A program made the position numbers and the translations under genes. A stretch of 64,000 nt of DNA from Ulota crispa (taxonomy: Eukaryota > Streptophyta > Bryopsida > Orthotrichales > Orthotrichaceae). Every line of letters begins with the position of its first letter. The first letter of the stretch is position 1. Shown here in pieces: positions 45,296-58,460 of this stretch. The notes under the pieces are model-generated. The model made no database searches. It worked only from the letters and a program-made list of their open reading frames with translations, and was not told where the DNA came from. The stretch spans positions 18,076,483 through 18,140,482 of the forward strand of contig OY987249.1 in assembly GCA_963920765.1 (NCBI GenBank), read 5' to 3'.

Positions 45296-45864
45296 AAATC
45301 TTCCTCCACAATACAAATTTAAACTCTTTACAAATTTAAACTCTTTTTAATCTTGTAGTTTAGAAGAGAGATTTTGAGGGGCAGATAACGTTTGTTGCAC
45401 CTCAAAACTTCTCTAACCTAAAGATCTTTTCTAGCATGCCCAAAGCCTATACATAGTTCAATGTGCCATTGTTCCAATGCTCTTAATATTTACCATATAC
45501 TTTTCCATAACTATTGTAAGGGCAACTTTACATTCAATATCAAGGTAGTTTTGGAGCTCCAACATGTCTCCATCCTTGTCTCTCACTGGTTCAATTTTTT
45601 AAATCAATCCCAGAACCTTTACACGAAAGAATAGGCCAGTATTTTGAAAATGTTCAAATATTCACAAAACTAAATCTCAATTGTCCTAAATTTTAGAACT
45701 ATGTTCACCAATAATGAAAGGCCGATTTGTGACCTCCAAGACATCCCCAAGTTCGTTAAAATTCAATTATTTTAAGAGATGGTATTTGTTTAAACAAACA
45801 ATTCCTTAGAATAGTAAAGAAATCTCAACAATTCTACTTGGTTTCCTTTTTCGTTATTCCTCTG
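45296..45864. other. No gene seen
   Basis: AT-rich spacer with no resolvable element ends or supported frames. Confidence 0.5.
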
Positions 45865-46098
45865 TTAACCCTTAAAATACCATAGGGCATAGTATACATG
45901 CTGACATATAATTGTCATTGGCTACCAATAAGAAATTTTAATTTGGGATCTCAAGTAACTTATTAGAATTGCATAGATCTATTCTCTAGCTTCTTTATTG
46001 ATCTCAAATGTAGTAGAGATGTGGATCCAGTCCAAATACAAGAAAAATTCCCCGTATTGTACTGGTTGCAAAGGACATTTTGATTGTTTAAGGGTTAA
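45865..46098. mobile_element. piggyBac-like MITE, family J copy 2
   Basis: TTAA at 45865-45868 and 46095-46098 with ends CCCTTAAAATACC and GATTGTTTAAGGG, 234 bp. It is homologous to the start of the truncated copy at 13532. Confidence 0.78.
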
Positions 46099-46295
46099 AA
46101 TTCTTAAAGCTTGTATTAATTACCCTCACTTTTGGCTTCAATGCTTTTAAACACATAAGAGAATTTGTCCCATTATACTTTGTTGATAACAAGAACTTGG
46201 GACCAATGCTCAGAGAATTTTTGAGCTCCATCAATAAAATCCAACATTTTTTATATTTTCAATCAGTGTTTTGAGTATGTACCAGATATTCCCTA

Positions 46296-46599
46296 AAGTA
46301 GGAGCACCCATAAGCATCAAACTAAGGGTTTTGAACATGACAAGTGTTAATAAACAGCTAGCAAATTATAGGATACAAAAAAATATTGAGTTTGCACTTT
46401 TGAAGGTATTATTTGGATACTGTGAGAATAAGTTGTGAATTTTTAAAGAGCAAACTGCAGTTGCACCCATAACCAACACTAAGGTTTCATGTTCACATGT
46501 TGTACATCCTTGTAATTACATCTATTCATTTCCACAGATTTTCCAAGATTTCAGAGGTGACAGTTATGGGGACACTAACGCTTCTGGGTGTTCCTACCT
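46296..46599. mobile_element. TA-flanked MITE, family C copy 2
   Basis: Begins AAGTAGGAGCACCCATAAGC and ends GGGTGTTCCTACCT, between TA (46294-46295) and TA (46600-46601). It is homologous to 12852-13165. Confidence 0.78.
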
Positions 46600-46614
46600 T
46601 ACATATTTATACTG

Positions 46615-46921
46615 GGGAAAATTTCATCCTCCTAAAACCTGCAATAATTTCATAGATACCTCTGCTTTTTCAAAAATATCACAAATACCCTTGGATCAAG
46701 AATTTGAGGCATTTGTTTTGTTGTGCATGTCACTTCCCTTCTTCTTTTGTGCGCACGCATAACAAGAAAGAAGTAGTGTGCCCACAAAGGGAGAAGGAAG
46801 TTACATGCATAACAAAACAAACGCCTAATTTTTTGGTCCAAGGGTATTTGTGATATTTCTGAAAAAGCAGGGGTATCCATGAAAATATTACAAACTTCAG
46901 GGGTATCCATGAAATTTTCCC
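46615..46921. mobile_element. Mutator-like foldback MITE, copy 3
   Basis: Ends GGGAAAATTTCAT and ATGAAATTTTCCC, with complementary arms of about 90 bp (CAAATACCCTTGG and CCAAGGGTATTTG-type blocks). Flanks are TTTATACTG (46606-46614) and TTTATACTA (46922-46930), an 8- or 9-bp duplication. The middle is non-coding. It has the same terminal style as 5358-5768, but a different interior. Confidence 0.8.
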
Positions 46922-46936
46922 TTTATACTATAACTA

Positions 46937-47238
46937 CACTAAAAATTGCATATTGGCTGCCTCACACTAATTCCTTAAAGTTTTACACTATATAAATACT
47001 TATTGATACTACAAAAAAATCGTCAATAAATACTACAACTAACAAATGTCAACAACAATAAGGACCTGGCAACAACAACCACAACTAAATAAACAGACTA
47101 GCAAAGTTCAACCATGTGAAATCTTAGTATCTAGAGAGTTGAATACACTTCCAGAGTGCCCAAGTGATGAGTCAAGAGGTAACTTTCTAAGGTAAAGCAA
47201 CCTAATTGTTAAGGCAACCTAAATGTACTATTCATTTG
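46937..47238. mobile_element. TA-flanked MITE, family L copy 1
   Basis: Left end CACTAAAAATTGCATATTGG after TA (46935-46936); right end GGCAACCTAAATGTACTATTC. It is homologous to 58146-58458, 58461-58757 and 60763-61074. The right TA has been lost. Confidence 0.72.
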
Positions 47239-47339
47239 AAAACATTTTTGAAAATTCTGACCAAAATTTAGCTTGTAAAATTCAAATTTCTACCGATATT
47301 TTGGTCATTTTTATTTTGTTGACTTCCTATTATTTGTTA

Positions 47340-47787
47340 GAGCATCTCCACCGGCTGACAAAAAACAAGAGGATAGCGTGACCGGAGGCTTTTTGCCCAT
47401 CCCGGATCTCCACCTGTGGCACGGGGGCAAATTTTTTTGACCGGCCACGCTTAGTCTAAGGCCTCCTGGGACGCTCACGTCCCGGGACTTTGCGTATGTT
47501 GAGCGAGCGGAATTTCAGCTCAGTGGTTGCCTATTTTGAGATCCCAGATTGTAGGAACGAATGCGAGTGCAAGGCGATGGAGTATTAGAGTGATGATATG
47601 TCACACACTTTCAAAATTGCTAACGTGGCAAACTCCAGGAGGTACCTCTCTCCCTCAAACTTGTTGGCTTGTTATTTTTGCCTCGAACCGGTGAAGTTCA
47701 GCATCCTCGCCGCTCAGAAAACGTGTAACCGTCCCCGCTCAATTACACTTTCCCCATCCTGGTGTCACCGGGCCGGTGGAGATGCTC
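47340..47787. mobile_element. Harbinger-like MITE, family G copy 6
   Basis: GAGCATCTCCACCGGC after TTA (47337-47339) and GCCGGTGGAGATGCTC before TTA (47788-47790) are perfect inverted ends. 448 bp with a GC-rich interior. An open frame at 47598-47840 crosses the right end, so it is not a gene of the element. Confidence 0.86.
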
Positions 47788-47790
47788 TTA

Positions 47791-47893
47791 TATCTCCCTG
47801 CTCATTCCTTGGGACTGTTCTTGAGGCCGTTTTGGGCTGATTTTTTTTTCAACAGCCTCAAGTTTTCATGACCTCCAATCCTAGTGTAAAGGA
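47791..47893. mobile_element. Family F fragment
   Basis: ACCTCCAATCCTAGTGTAAAGGAGCCC followed by TTA reproduces the right end of family F (CTAGTGTAAAG..GGCC). The left part is missing, so this is a truncated copy adjoining family G copy 6. Confidence 0.5.
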
Positions 47894-49290
47894 GCCCTTA
47901 ATGTACAATTGTTAACTGTCAGGACCGGTATTGTGAAATTGTACTTTAAAATATTGTCTAGTAGCCCCTGGTCACCTCTAAGGCCAATTAAATACTGCAA
48001 AAGATTTTCACTTGCCCTGTTCTGGGATTCTCATGATAGTGACCCCCCTTTTAAACTGTCCTTTAATTGCCTCCTTGTAAAGTAAAAGTTCGTGGGATGC
48101 AGGAACTGGGCCCCACCACCCCCTTACATAATAACTTCGTCTGATATTCACCTAACCTTGCTAGGACAAGTCAAGGACTGCTGTCCATAAACTCCATGCC
48201 CGGCCCCCCAAGGGCAAAGGTCAGCGGAAAAAGGAAAAAAGAGATACATGAATTTTTTGAATTAAAAATCACGAAAGATACATTTTTTTGCGTTATTAAA
48301 TCATACTATTAAAAAACAAACAAGTAAATATTTGACAAGGAAATGCCAACCTTACCCTTGGATAAGGTAAGCTTTACACTAGAGAGTGGTTGGAATTATT
48401 AGAAATGTAAAAAGGTGTTGTCAAGTGCAACTTAGAAGATTAATTCAATGGTGGCTTTTACCCGAAGTTAAAACAATGACGTTATATTATTTTTGTACAA
48501 TTCAATCTACCATATCCCTCAACAATCTACATCAGTAGAATTTCATACACAACATCAATCATATTTCTAGCTTTAATTATGAAGTTTACATTAGTAACTT
48601 TCATTAACATATCAAACATCAAAATCTGAGTTCCTAATCCAATTTTGTTTATGGCCATGTCTTGACTTTGGTTCATGCGTTTGTCTATAAGGTCAAAAAA
48701 AAGTTAAAGAACTGTGAAAAGATGTTATTTTGTGAGGTTAGGCAAATTTGTACTTGTTGATTTTTATTTTTAAGAGAATTATTTCGAAAATCTTGTAGTC
48801 TAAAGAAGACAATTTTTGTTTGTTTGTTTTTGTTTTTGTTTGTAGAAGTAGCCATGGTTTTACCACTTCAATTTGAAAAGATGACTATTCTAGTATGTTA
48901 AAGTTGGATTAGAATGGAAACTAGAAGAGAAATTCATATGCTGTAAAGTATTATGAGTTTGTTGCTTTTTTAATGTATATTTTTAACTAGTTATCTTTTT
49001 AGTTAGATGAAAAATACATATGTATTATTATTGTCTTTGTTCTTATTCAAATGTATTCTGGTCTATTTTGTTCCCACTAAGTAAAATTAGTGAAGTTTGA
49101 GACAATGTAATTGAAACATATTAGTTGAATTGAATGAAGAGAGATTGAATTGGGTACATGATGGTAGTATGGTGCATGATTGTGTGTTGCATGCATCAAA
49201 ATTTTCATTAAAAAGTCAAGTGGACTAATCAAATTAGTGTGTACTACAATAATTAATGGTCATTTTTATTGGCTAAAATAATTAACACTA
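47894..49290. other. No gene seen
   Basis: Moderate GC to about 48240, then AT-rich. No supported frames or paired ends. TTTACACTAGAGAG near 48372 is a possible isolated family F end. Confidence 0.45.
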
Positions 49291-49525
49291 TATTCAATAA
49301 TTTGGGAAAAAAGGTATATTGTGGGACTTTGAGGTGATCACCTCAACTCGAGCTGGCAGTGTTTTTTTGGGTACATGCGGCCTCACTTGAGAGAAGGAAT
49401 TTGCAAAAGAAAAAATCTTAGTGGCTCTGACTGAATTTGATACCTTTGAATCTGGTTTAAAGTAACTTTTTGGGTTTGAGGGGGAAAGCAAAGTGGGACA
49501 CCTCTTTTTCCCAAATTATTGAATA
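49291..49525. mobile_element. Foldback MITE, family M copy 2
   Basis: TATTCAATAATTTGGGAAAA at the left and TTTTCCCAAATTATTGAATA at the right are complementary. The inner blocks GTGGGACTTTG and CAAAGTGGGAC do not continue the palindrome simply but match family M copy 1 (29008-29761). 235 bp. Confidence 0.72.
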
Positions 49526-49740
49526 TGATGTTAATTGAGATTACAACACTTAGAGTATTTGAATTAGTTGAAAGTGAATATGATGAAAAGGTGAAATTGA
49601 ACATTGAGATTTGTCAAATGGACTTGAAACAAAAAAACTCTAAATAAATGCATGATACTAAAAAGTAGAGAGAATAATAACTCTAAGTTCAAATTGGTTG
49701 ATTATTGAGAAAAGTAACACTAATAAATTGTGATGTGTTT

Positions 49741-50631
49741 TTAACTCCTAAAAGCCCATTGTCCCTATGGGACATCAAATGGATTTTGGGCATGCTTGTT
49801 CTATTGGGATTTTTGATGGATTTTTTTGAATTTTATTTTTGAAACAAGGTTTTGCAAAATTTACATAAGAATATCATTTTTATTGAAAACAATTTAAAGT
49901 TCAAAAGTTATTGGTGATTTATGGGGTTTTTGTGTTCAAGAAGAAGTCTAGGCATGCCATTTTTTGTTGACTTCTCTCAAGGGTAACCAATGAAAACATG
50001 ACCCTTCATTGGAGTATATAAAAAGTAATAGTGTATTAGTTGAATTTATTATTGTATTTGATAAATACATCAAAATTTGAATTGCAGTAGCTATTAGAGA
50101 TTTGGTTTTTTTCTTTTTTGTGTGGTTCTCTATCAAGGTAAAATCTTTCAATTAATTTATGGGATTTCTAGTTTTCAAAACAACCCTTGGAAATCTAGTT
50201 TGCAAAAAGCCTTAGTGTAGTATTAATTTCAAGCACATGTTTGCAATGCAAGCCCATGTAGTAAATGTTCCAAGTTTTTATTGGCTATGAGAACTTATGG
50301 AGATATGTTCAACATGATTTAGAGCATGTTGGAAAAATCTCATGCATCCATAGTACAAAAAAAGTCCACCACATGTGGTTAAAGGGGCCTAAAAATTTTG
50401 GGTAGAGGTTAAAACAACTTTTTATACTAACTTCAATTGATCATGCCCCTCAATCCATATGGTCAAAACTCATGAAACTTTCACCATGGTTCCTTGCATA
50501 AGTCTAATGCAAGATTCTACCATTGTATATGTAAAAATAAGAAAAAGGTTGTTTTTGAGAGATAAAATGTTTGGAAACTGCAGTTTCTAGTGTGTTTTGA
50601 GAAAAAACAGGCTTCCGCATTTAGGGGTTAA
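49741..50631. mobile_element. piggyBac-like MITE related to family K
   Basis: TTAA at 49741-49744 and 50628-50631, ends CTCCTAAAAGCCC and GCATTTAGGGG, 891 bp. The start shares K's layout (CCCATTGTCCC..GGGAC palindrome, then GGATTTTGGGCATG), but the remaining body is distinct. Confidence 0.8.
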
Positions 50632-51777
50632 GAGTGAAAATTGCATTATTTTGAAGGAGGAAGTTCAGAAACATGTTGATTAGTAGGACGTAGGGCAGGA
50701 GATGTTTGATCGTGATGCATGAAGTTGTCATGCATAAAACCAAAAGACTTGGGTGCATATGTATGCACCTATAAAATAAAATGAGTTGGTTGACATGAGA
50801 GAAGGAAGTTGGTAAAAATTTCCAAGTAAGTCATACGGACTTAATCCTTCTTGAGGTGGATTGAAAAATAAAAACAAGGAGTTTTTTAAAAAAAAATTAA
50901 TAGGTAAAACCATGGGAATTTGTGCATAAACTCTTTACAGAAATTGGTCACCTTCTAGAACAGCTATTGCATTGACATTAAGTATGATTTTACTATTTGT
51001 TCCTCTATTTTGAGAAAAGTCAATTACAATGTTGTTGTAGATTCTATAAGGTGTTTTAATGAGATGATTGGAAGCCAAAATACTTTGAAAGAAAATGAAC
51101 ATTAAAGATGAATGACACGAGGATTGAAATGAAAGAGGAAAACAATTTGCAAGAGTTTGCTTTGAATAAGCGTATGTTCTTAATATTTCCTTGTGTAGAA
51201 TTCTAGAGGGGAATTTATATTTAAATTTAATGTTTTAAATGGAAAACATGGACCACACCCAAAAAGGGAGTACCAAAGAGTAACATATCATGTCCATTTG
51301 ACTTTAAAGAGGGATAACTTTGCTTTCATTGATCCGCATAAAGGAGAAATGGGTAAAGAAAATTAACTAATTCGCTTGAAAAAAATTGTACAACTGAATA
51401 GAGTTTTGGAAGTCACTGCACTTATCGACCTAGTTTTAACAAATCATAATTTTTACAACTGACCTCATTAAAAGTTAAACAACTTCACCATTTCCAAAAA
51501 GAACTCTATCTGAAAACAGCTTGGAATTTATTTCTTAGATAATGTATGAATCTACACCATAATAGAATTGTTAGAAAACAACCAAAAGAAGATAAGAATT
51601 TTTGGATCAACTAGAAAACGTGACATTTGTAAACGATCGTAACAAATATACACTTTTGTTTTTAAATATTATAGAAAATGTATTTTATTTCAGATTAACA
51701 ACCACTTGAAATAACAACTTTGACATTTGCTTCTATATGACGTAGGCTCCACCATTTTAATATTCACCATCTTCAAT
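50632..51777. other. No gene seen
   Basis: AT-rich spacer without supported frames or paired terminal repeats. Confidence 0.5.
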
Positions 51778-51793
51778 ACACATACACACATAC

Positions 51794-51826
<33 letters not shown>

Positions 51827-51888
51827 TACACACACACATACACATACACACACATACACATACACATACACACATATACACATGTTTA
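51778..51888. repeat. (CACATA)/(CA)n microsatellite
   Basis: About 110 bp of CACATA, CACA and TACACA units in tandem. Open frames over it on both strands (Thr/His-Thr and Val/Cys repeats) are artefacts of the repeat. Confidence 0.95.
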
Positions 51889-52326
51889 CACCTCTACACA
51901 TCTACATGTATACAGATATACATACATACACACGTATACACAAATCCATCTGTATACAGATATGCGTGGGATTTGTTTGGTAGACACACGTTATGTAAGC
52001 TAGTACCGGTAGTTGTTGAAAGTTTAGAATGAATAAAGAGTTTTCATTTTCATTTTTCAACACTTGTGTGTTATTTATATGCCCACTCAATATACAATGT
52101 ATTGTATGTGAAGTAATGATTTTGGTGCATTATTATTGGGTATTGACAAACAATGTTTGAACATCAGGTGATTGGACAGATATTATCATTCTATTATCAC
52201 CTATTAATAATATAGGAATGGTGTAAAGTGGGAGTAGTTCATCAACCTTTTAGGGCTGCTTTCTGCTAGGAGTTGAGGCTGTGAAAATCTGGGACCATAT
52301 CAACCAAAATATCGACTCAAACAATC
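51889..52326. other. No gene seen
   Basis: Flank of the microsatellite, TA-rich at first; no element ends found. Confidence 0.5.
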
Positions 52327-53242
52327 TTAACCCTTTAAGGACCACACGACCATATTTTGGTCGTTGGGAATGGTTTTTGGCATGTAGGTTGAAATCGTTC
52401 AATGATTTGGAATTTGATCTTGAAGTATGCATGTGATCACAAGAATTTTGCATCCATTTAAAAAAAGAACAATGCAATTGGATATGTGAGTTGATAAATA
52501 ATAGTATTTATACGGCATGGCTTCAAAATACGTATCCATTTTTTGTCAAAAATGGGTCAAAGCAACAACACAATACATCAAGTATGCAAGAAGAATGTCA
52601 AATCTCAATTGCACAATTCTAAAAAAAATCAAATTGCTTAAGAAATACGCTTGTATTGTTTTCATATATGGTAGTAGTATAATTGTAGTATTTGAAGATC
52701 TACTGAAATGTTGTAGTCATTTTCGCTTTAAAATTTGTCATCCTACATTTAAGGCCAATTCTTGATTGTTTTCACCAATTGGATTTTCCAAAATAATTAT
52801 CAAATTTCTTGTAGAAGCATTTTAGGGTAGCAAAGAAAGTGGGTTTTTTTTATCCTTTTTGTCCACTTAGTTACACCTTGTGATTGCTATTTTTGTCTAT
52901 TTTGTGTGAAAATAGTCTTGTTGGAAAGGTGGGAAACCCTACTTTCTAGAAATGTAAGACTCTTCTCAATCAAAGCTTGCATGAAACATTAACATTCAAA
53001 ACTGTACAAGAATGAAACACAAGAGATTTTCTGCATATAGCTCACTCAATCATTATAATATTTCACCTCCAACGGCAGATCTAGCTGAAATTTTGGTGCT
53101 TTACAATAAACAAGGTTCACTTCCCATTAGTACGGTTGGATTATTGAAAATGGGTCCACATTTGAGTAAATTCCAAATCTAAGCTTACAGCCCCTATTTT
53201 CAGTGGATTTTGTGAAAATGGGTGTGGTTGTTAAAGGATTAA
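52327..53242 (+). mobile_element. piggyBac-like MITE, family H copy 2
   Basis: TTAA at 52327-52330 and 53239-53242, ends CCCTTTAAGGACCACAC and GTGTGGTTGTTAAAGGA, 916 bp. It is inverted relative to 11036-11953. The inner ACCATATTTTGGT palindrome follows the left end. Its right TTAA is simultaneously the left TTAA of the next element. Confidence 0.87.
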
Positions 53243-53888
53243 CCCCTAAATGCACAAGACACTTTTTGAGCTAGAAATTTGTTCTAAGTTGAACAAAAAA
53301 AGCCAAAATTTTGATAAGTTGTATTGGTTTAGTTTTTTTAATAATTGTACAAAATCAAACTACATATGTTAGAGATTGCGTAGGAAAAGAAAACACAACA
53401 ATATTATTTATGGATTGAAAGATTATAGTATTTGATCAAGATGGTGTTAAAAATACAAAAATGACTTGAAATCTTTCAATCCTCTATTCACATGTCAAAT
53501 CTAAAAAAATGGTCACATGAAAAATACAAGGTTAAAGGACATAACATACGTAACTCCAATCAATTTTTGGTTTTTCAAAATCTCCTCTCCAATTTTTTTA
53601 AATGAATTTCTAGTGTAAATTTTTCTCCAATGTTTAGTGTATTTGAGGCTTATTTCCAAGAGCTCTCAACACTAAAAATGTCAAGATTGCAATGAACTCC
53701 CTTGCACAAAATCTTGAATAGAAAAATCATAGTCAATCATTTACAAAATCAAAATTTTGATACTAAAACCAGACTTCTGAAAGATTAGTTTAAAAAAAAC
53801 TACTAAAAATAGAAAATTAGTTAGATTTTATAAAAGTTCAAAGTTTTGTCAACACTAGAATGTGGTGCCTGGAGCATTTAGGGGTTAA
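53239..53888 (+). mobile_element. piggyBac-like MITE, family B copy 2
   Basis: TTAA at 53239-53242 and 53885-53888, ends CCCCTAAATGCACAAG and GGAGCATTTAGGGG, 650 bp. It is closely related to the neighbour at 53955-54606 in the same orientation. Non-coding. Confidence 0.88.
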
Positions 53889-53954
53889 GAGCAACCCCAA
53901 GTATCTAATATTGTAAGAGTAAAATTGGGGTCATTTCCCTGATGTGTAAAGGCC

Positions 53955-54606
53955 TTAACCCCTAAATGCCCAAGGCTTTTTTTGAGCTTCTAGGAATTTG
54001 CTCTAAATTGTACAAAAAGTCAACATTTTGATAAGTTGTATCAATTTAAAAAAACTATAACCGTACAAATTCAAACTAGATATGTTAAACATCACATGAG
54101 AAAGAAAACGGAAGAATACCACATATGGATTGAAAGATTATAATGTTTGATCAAGAGGGTGTTAAAACTACAAAAATGACTTCAAGTCTTTCCATCCTCT
54201 TTTCACATGTCAAATCAAAAATGTTGGTCACCCAAAAATATGAGATTAAAGGACATAACATACATAACTCCAATCCATTTACGGTTTTTCAAAATCTCTT
54301 TTACAATTTCTTAAAATGAAATTTTAGTGTGAAATTTTCTCCAAGATGTAGTGTATTTGAGGCTCATTTTCATGAGCTCTCAACACTAAAAATGTCAAGA
54401 TTGCAATGGACACCCTTGCACAAAATCTTGAATAGAAAATTTACAATCAATGATTTTCAAAATCGGGTTTATGATGCTAATACTAGACTTCAAAAAGAAT
54501 AATTCTAAAATTAAAAAATACTAAAAATGGCAGTTTAATTAGGTTTTATTAAACTTCAAAATATTGTTGGCACCAAAATGTGGTGCCTTGGGCATTTAGG
54601 GGTTAA
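53955..54606 (+). mobile_element. piggyBac-like MITE, family B copy 3
   Basis: TTAA at 53955-53958 and 54603-54606, ends CCCCTAAATGCCCAAGGC and GCCTTGGGCATTTAGGGG, a perfect 18-bp inverted repeat. 652 bp. Direct orientation and only 66 bp after copy 2. The best-preserved termini in the window. Confidence 0.92.
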
Positions 54607-55716
54607 GGTTTAAAAGTTGGGGTCATTGGTGGAAACCTTGAGAGTTTCACCAAATAGAGTTGTTGATATTTATATCCCATCTTGGAGTGTTGACTATCTT
54701 AGAAAGGTATTTCTTTATTCAATTAATAATATTTTGGTAAAATCTAAAAATGGTCCAAGGGTCAAGAATTGACCTCCCATTTTTAGAGAGTTACATTTTT
54801 GAAGTTGGAGTTATGTTAGATCTTGTTATTTAAATATGGAATTATGTTTTAAATCTTGGTCTTAACTCCCAATGTAAAGGCCTCAAGGTCATTTTCAAAA
54901 AATCAACCAATAGGAAGTTAGCATTGGGAGTGTCAAAGGCTCCAAACTAGCATTGATTCCTAATGTACAACAACTTTATCCTCATTTCAAAGAATTTGCA
55001 CAATTTACAACAATTCAAAAAAATTTGAGCCAATTCTTGCTTGGAAGACAAAAGTAAGGCAAGTAAATTTCACATTTGATTGGATTTAGGATATTTGGGT
55101 TGTTGAATTAAAAAATAATAATTTGACAAGTGCATGCAAAACCCTTTCACACTTAGTTGGATGTGAAAATTCAATTCATTAGGTGTAATTAGTATAAAGG
55201 TTTGGCATGCATCCCACCTTGTTATGTGAGTAGAGTTTGGTGACAACCTTTTGTTGTTCCTCATACAACGACTTGGATGGGCAACCTTTGTAATGTGACA
55301 TATTTTAAGCACTTTCAAATCGGGGTGTAAGCTCACATAATTTTGAGGATTTTGGCCAATGGATTTACAAAATTTGAGATAGTATTTACATGTTGCCCAA
55401 TACCCATAGTATACAGTGTATAAATTTTTTATTTCATGTGAAATAGCATAACTAGTGCTCCTTACAAATACACTTATTTTTTTGAATTAGTCAGAGTTAA
55501 CATTATTGGTGCAAGACACAACAATTGAACAGCTTTGTGTAGTTAAAATAGAGTGGCACATGAATAGTGTCCCTAGTTTGAAATGTTCACCGTTAGTACT
55601 GTACATTGGAGTCCCAAATTGTACTTCTTTTTATAATTTATGTCTTGGACTCAAAAAATACACGAACTAGGGATAGATGGCATAGAAATGGTGGGCCCAC
55701 CATACTTTTTAGGTGG

Positions 55717-55751
<35 letters not shown>

Positions 55752-57005
55752 ATTCTCAAAAAAGTGGGGTCCTTATCTTTTTTTGTTTTTGGATATTTTG
55801 AAATTTGAAGTACAAATCAGTTTACCATATATATACCATATTACTAAGCACATAATGGAGAAAATTTAAAGAATGATTGTGTTGTAAGAAGGTCCATGAA
55901 ACACAAATAATAGAGGGGTGTTTTTTATTTGAAGCTTCACAATTTGGCATGCCATTTTAGCCTTGGGCAAGCTATAGCAATTTAGTTTTTAAACTTACAT
56001 ACATAATAGTTCTCATAAGAAAAACGTGTTTCAAACAATTGATCTACAATGATTGCAAATATCCACAATGAGTGTAAATGTGACTATTGGATAACTCAAT
56101 TACAATCATAGTGGACCAGTTGTTTAGGATAATTTTTTCTTGTATTAAAGAATACTACTACTTAAAATTGTAAAAATAATGTGTACTTAAATTGATACCT
56201 ACAAATCAATATTACAAGGAGCCAATTAAAGTATAGTTTATTACAAACAAGCTTGTTAAAAACATAAAAGTGCAAATTTGAACAATGAATAAACTCAAAC
56301 ATGTCTCATATTTGCAATAATTGTGCTTTTACTCAACCCAACTGTTTTGATAATCTTGTTCCTTCGTAACATTCTCTACGAAGGCCCTATATATTACTTG
56401 ATGTTGATTTGTTAATTCTAACATAACCCTATCCAAATCTGGATGATAATACTCTTCCATAATTTAAGTATAACTATGTAGAAACATTATCTAATGATAG
56501 TTTTTTTCTTCTTCCTCTAGTGACTCGTACAATATATATTCTTCTTTAAATCATTACTATGTGTTCCATTAACCCTACAAGTATGACTTAAACAACACCA
56601 ATAAGTTTTTTAAAGAATATAACAAATTTTGGAACAGAGCTTCCAACTCTTTATATTGTTAGTCAAGGCATTTGGACTTAATAATACCGATATGAGGTTT
56701 TTCCACACTACATTTGAAAGTATTTGGACACTGAAACCTTAAGAGTGCCTTTTCACTGAAAACAATTTGTGGACAATGAGCTTTATTCCTGCATGTGTAA
56801 TTAATTTGTGGACATTTATGTCGTATTCTCTTGAGAAATATCAAATCCTTGGATTTATAGAAATTTACCCTAAACACTGCTAATAAGTCATCCAATAGCT
56901 AAAGGGCACATAGTGAAACCCAAAGTCCAAAATGAAATTGTCCTAAATCTGATTTTATAAATACATTTGTCTATAAATATAAGTGAAGGATAGTGCAAAC
57001 AACAA
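54607..57005. other. No gene seen
   Basis: A long AT-rich spacer. A 27-base T run lies at 55717-55743. Short frames on both strands have no recognisable family, and no paired element ends were resolved. Confidence 0.5.
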
Positions 57006-57008
57006 TAA

Positions 57009-57490
57009 GGGCCACTTCACACTATGGCTAACCAAGTCGAGAGGCATGGGATTGAGTGGCCAAAGTGTGTTGGCATGTCAAAGAAATGGTTTGAAAATAG
57101 GTAATAAAATATTGTTTTTGACACCTTTGGCCGCCCTTAGGCTTTGTGTGAAGCCTCCAAAGGCCAAACCCAAAGTCTAAAGTCCAAAGTCAAAACATAT
57201 ATTGGACCTTCCAAATCTAACGGTCAAAATCTTATCGGCTTTTGAATAATTTATGAATAGAAATTGATGGCCTCTCAATCATAGTTTGGGTCTCCATTTT
57301 TTCTAATCCAAACTTTTCTTGAGAGGCCGTTGTTTTGGACGAAAGGATGATATCATAAGGGGGTGAAGGACTTTGGACTTTGGCCTCTAGTCACGTGTGA
57401 AGGGTCAAGAGACCAAACTCTTGATTTCTTAGAATGTGATTGGTGGAAACTGACAACCACTCAACCTTTGGCCATAGACTAAAGTGGCAC
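57009..57490. mobile_element. Harbinger-like MITE resembling family F
   Basis: Left end GGGCCACTTCACACTATGGC after TAA (57006-57008); right end GCCATAGACTAAAGTGGCAC before TAA (57491-57493). The interior has a second inverted pair around AAAGTCCAAAGTC / GGACTTTGGACTTTGG. 482 bp, non-coding. Confidence 0.82.
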
Positions 57491-57493
57491 TAA

Positions 57494-58143
57494 GAAGAAC
57501 TTATTTGTATGAGTATATGCATATAAATATAAAAGTTTGAAAACTATGAAGTAAACCTCTTAAAGGTCTAGATATGTCTAGCATGTATAGGTCACTTTCT
57601 TTGGGGTGGTGTAAAGTGAGAAGAGATCGCAAAATGAATTACCAATAATTTTGTCACAACTTTCAAAAGTAATTTCGTTTTATATTTTCTTTTGATTCCA
57701 AATGAACAATTCGACACAAAAATATTTTCCCAAATCTGGGGCTGACAGGTGGGAACAATTGCTCAGCACGCTGAATATAAGTAATGGGTGCTTTTTTGCT
57801 TTTACAATTAAGTTTTCTAACGTCTACACCTAAAATACCAACACATTGGAATTAATAATAACACCAACAATGATATCTCTGATGACGGCTAAAAAATGTG
57901 CTCCACCTACCCCCTAGTTGGTGAAAGGCAGGGCTAAAAATATATCATTACAGTAAGTTCTATATTGTGGTCACTAATATCCTCTTTGCCGCAATGGCCC
58001 CTCCACGACCTAGAGGCCACCTAGATAAGATCAAGTTTTATGTAAAAGCAGCCCCTCTTCTGACACTAGCTAGCGCCACCACCCCCACTCACCCCGTCCT
58101 TTTTATATTTATGGGAGTACTTGTCTGGCGAAAATAAACATTC
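57494..58143. other. No gene seen
   Basis: A spacer with a slightly GC-richer patch near 57990-58100; no supported frames or ends. Confidence 0.5.
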
Positions 58144-58145
58144 TA

Positions 58146-58458
58146 CACCAAATAGTGCATTTAGGTTACCTCATACTAATTTTTCTACATTTCATGATAT
58201 TGAAACATTTACCAACACTTCAATAACTTTTGTCAATAATTACTGTGATAAACAATGTAGGAAGTAAGTAGAGGTTGGGGGCAACACAAAGCGCCAAAGC
58301 TAAGGAGCGTGGAAACTGTAATTATAAACAAAGTTAGGAATAATTGTAGCATAAAGAGAGTTGCATGCCCTTCCAAGTGCCTAAGGGTGAGTCATGAGGT
58401 AACTTTGTTAAGGTAAGGTAACCTAGTTGTTAACAAAACCTAAATGCATTATTAAGTG
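58146..58458. mobile_element. TA-flanked MITE, family L copy 2
   Basis: CACCAAATAGTGCATTTAGG after TA (58144-58145), ending CCTAAATGCATTATTAAGTG before TA (58459-58460). That TA is shared with the following copy. Confidence 0.85.
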
Positions 58459-58460
58459 TA

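Noticed and set aside
51690-52032. Open frames of 60-100 codons across the microsatellite on both strands.
   Set aside because: The translations are pure repeat (Thr/His or Val/Cys), caused by the CA-rich array.
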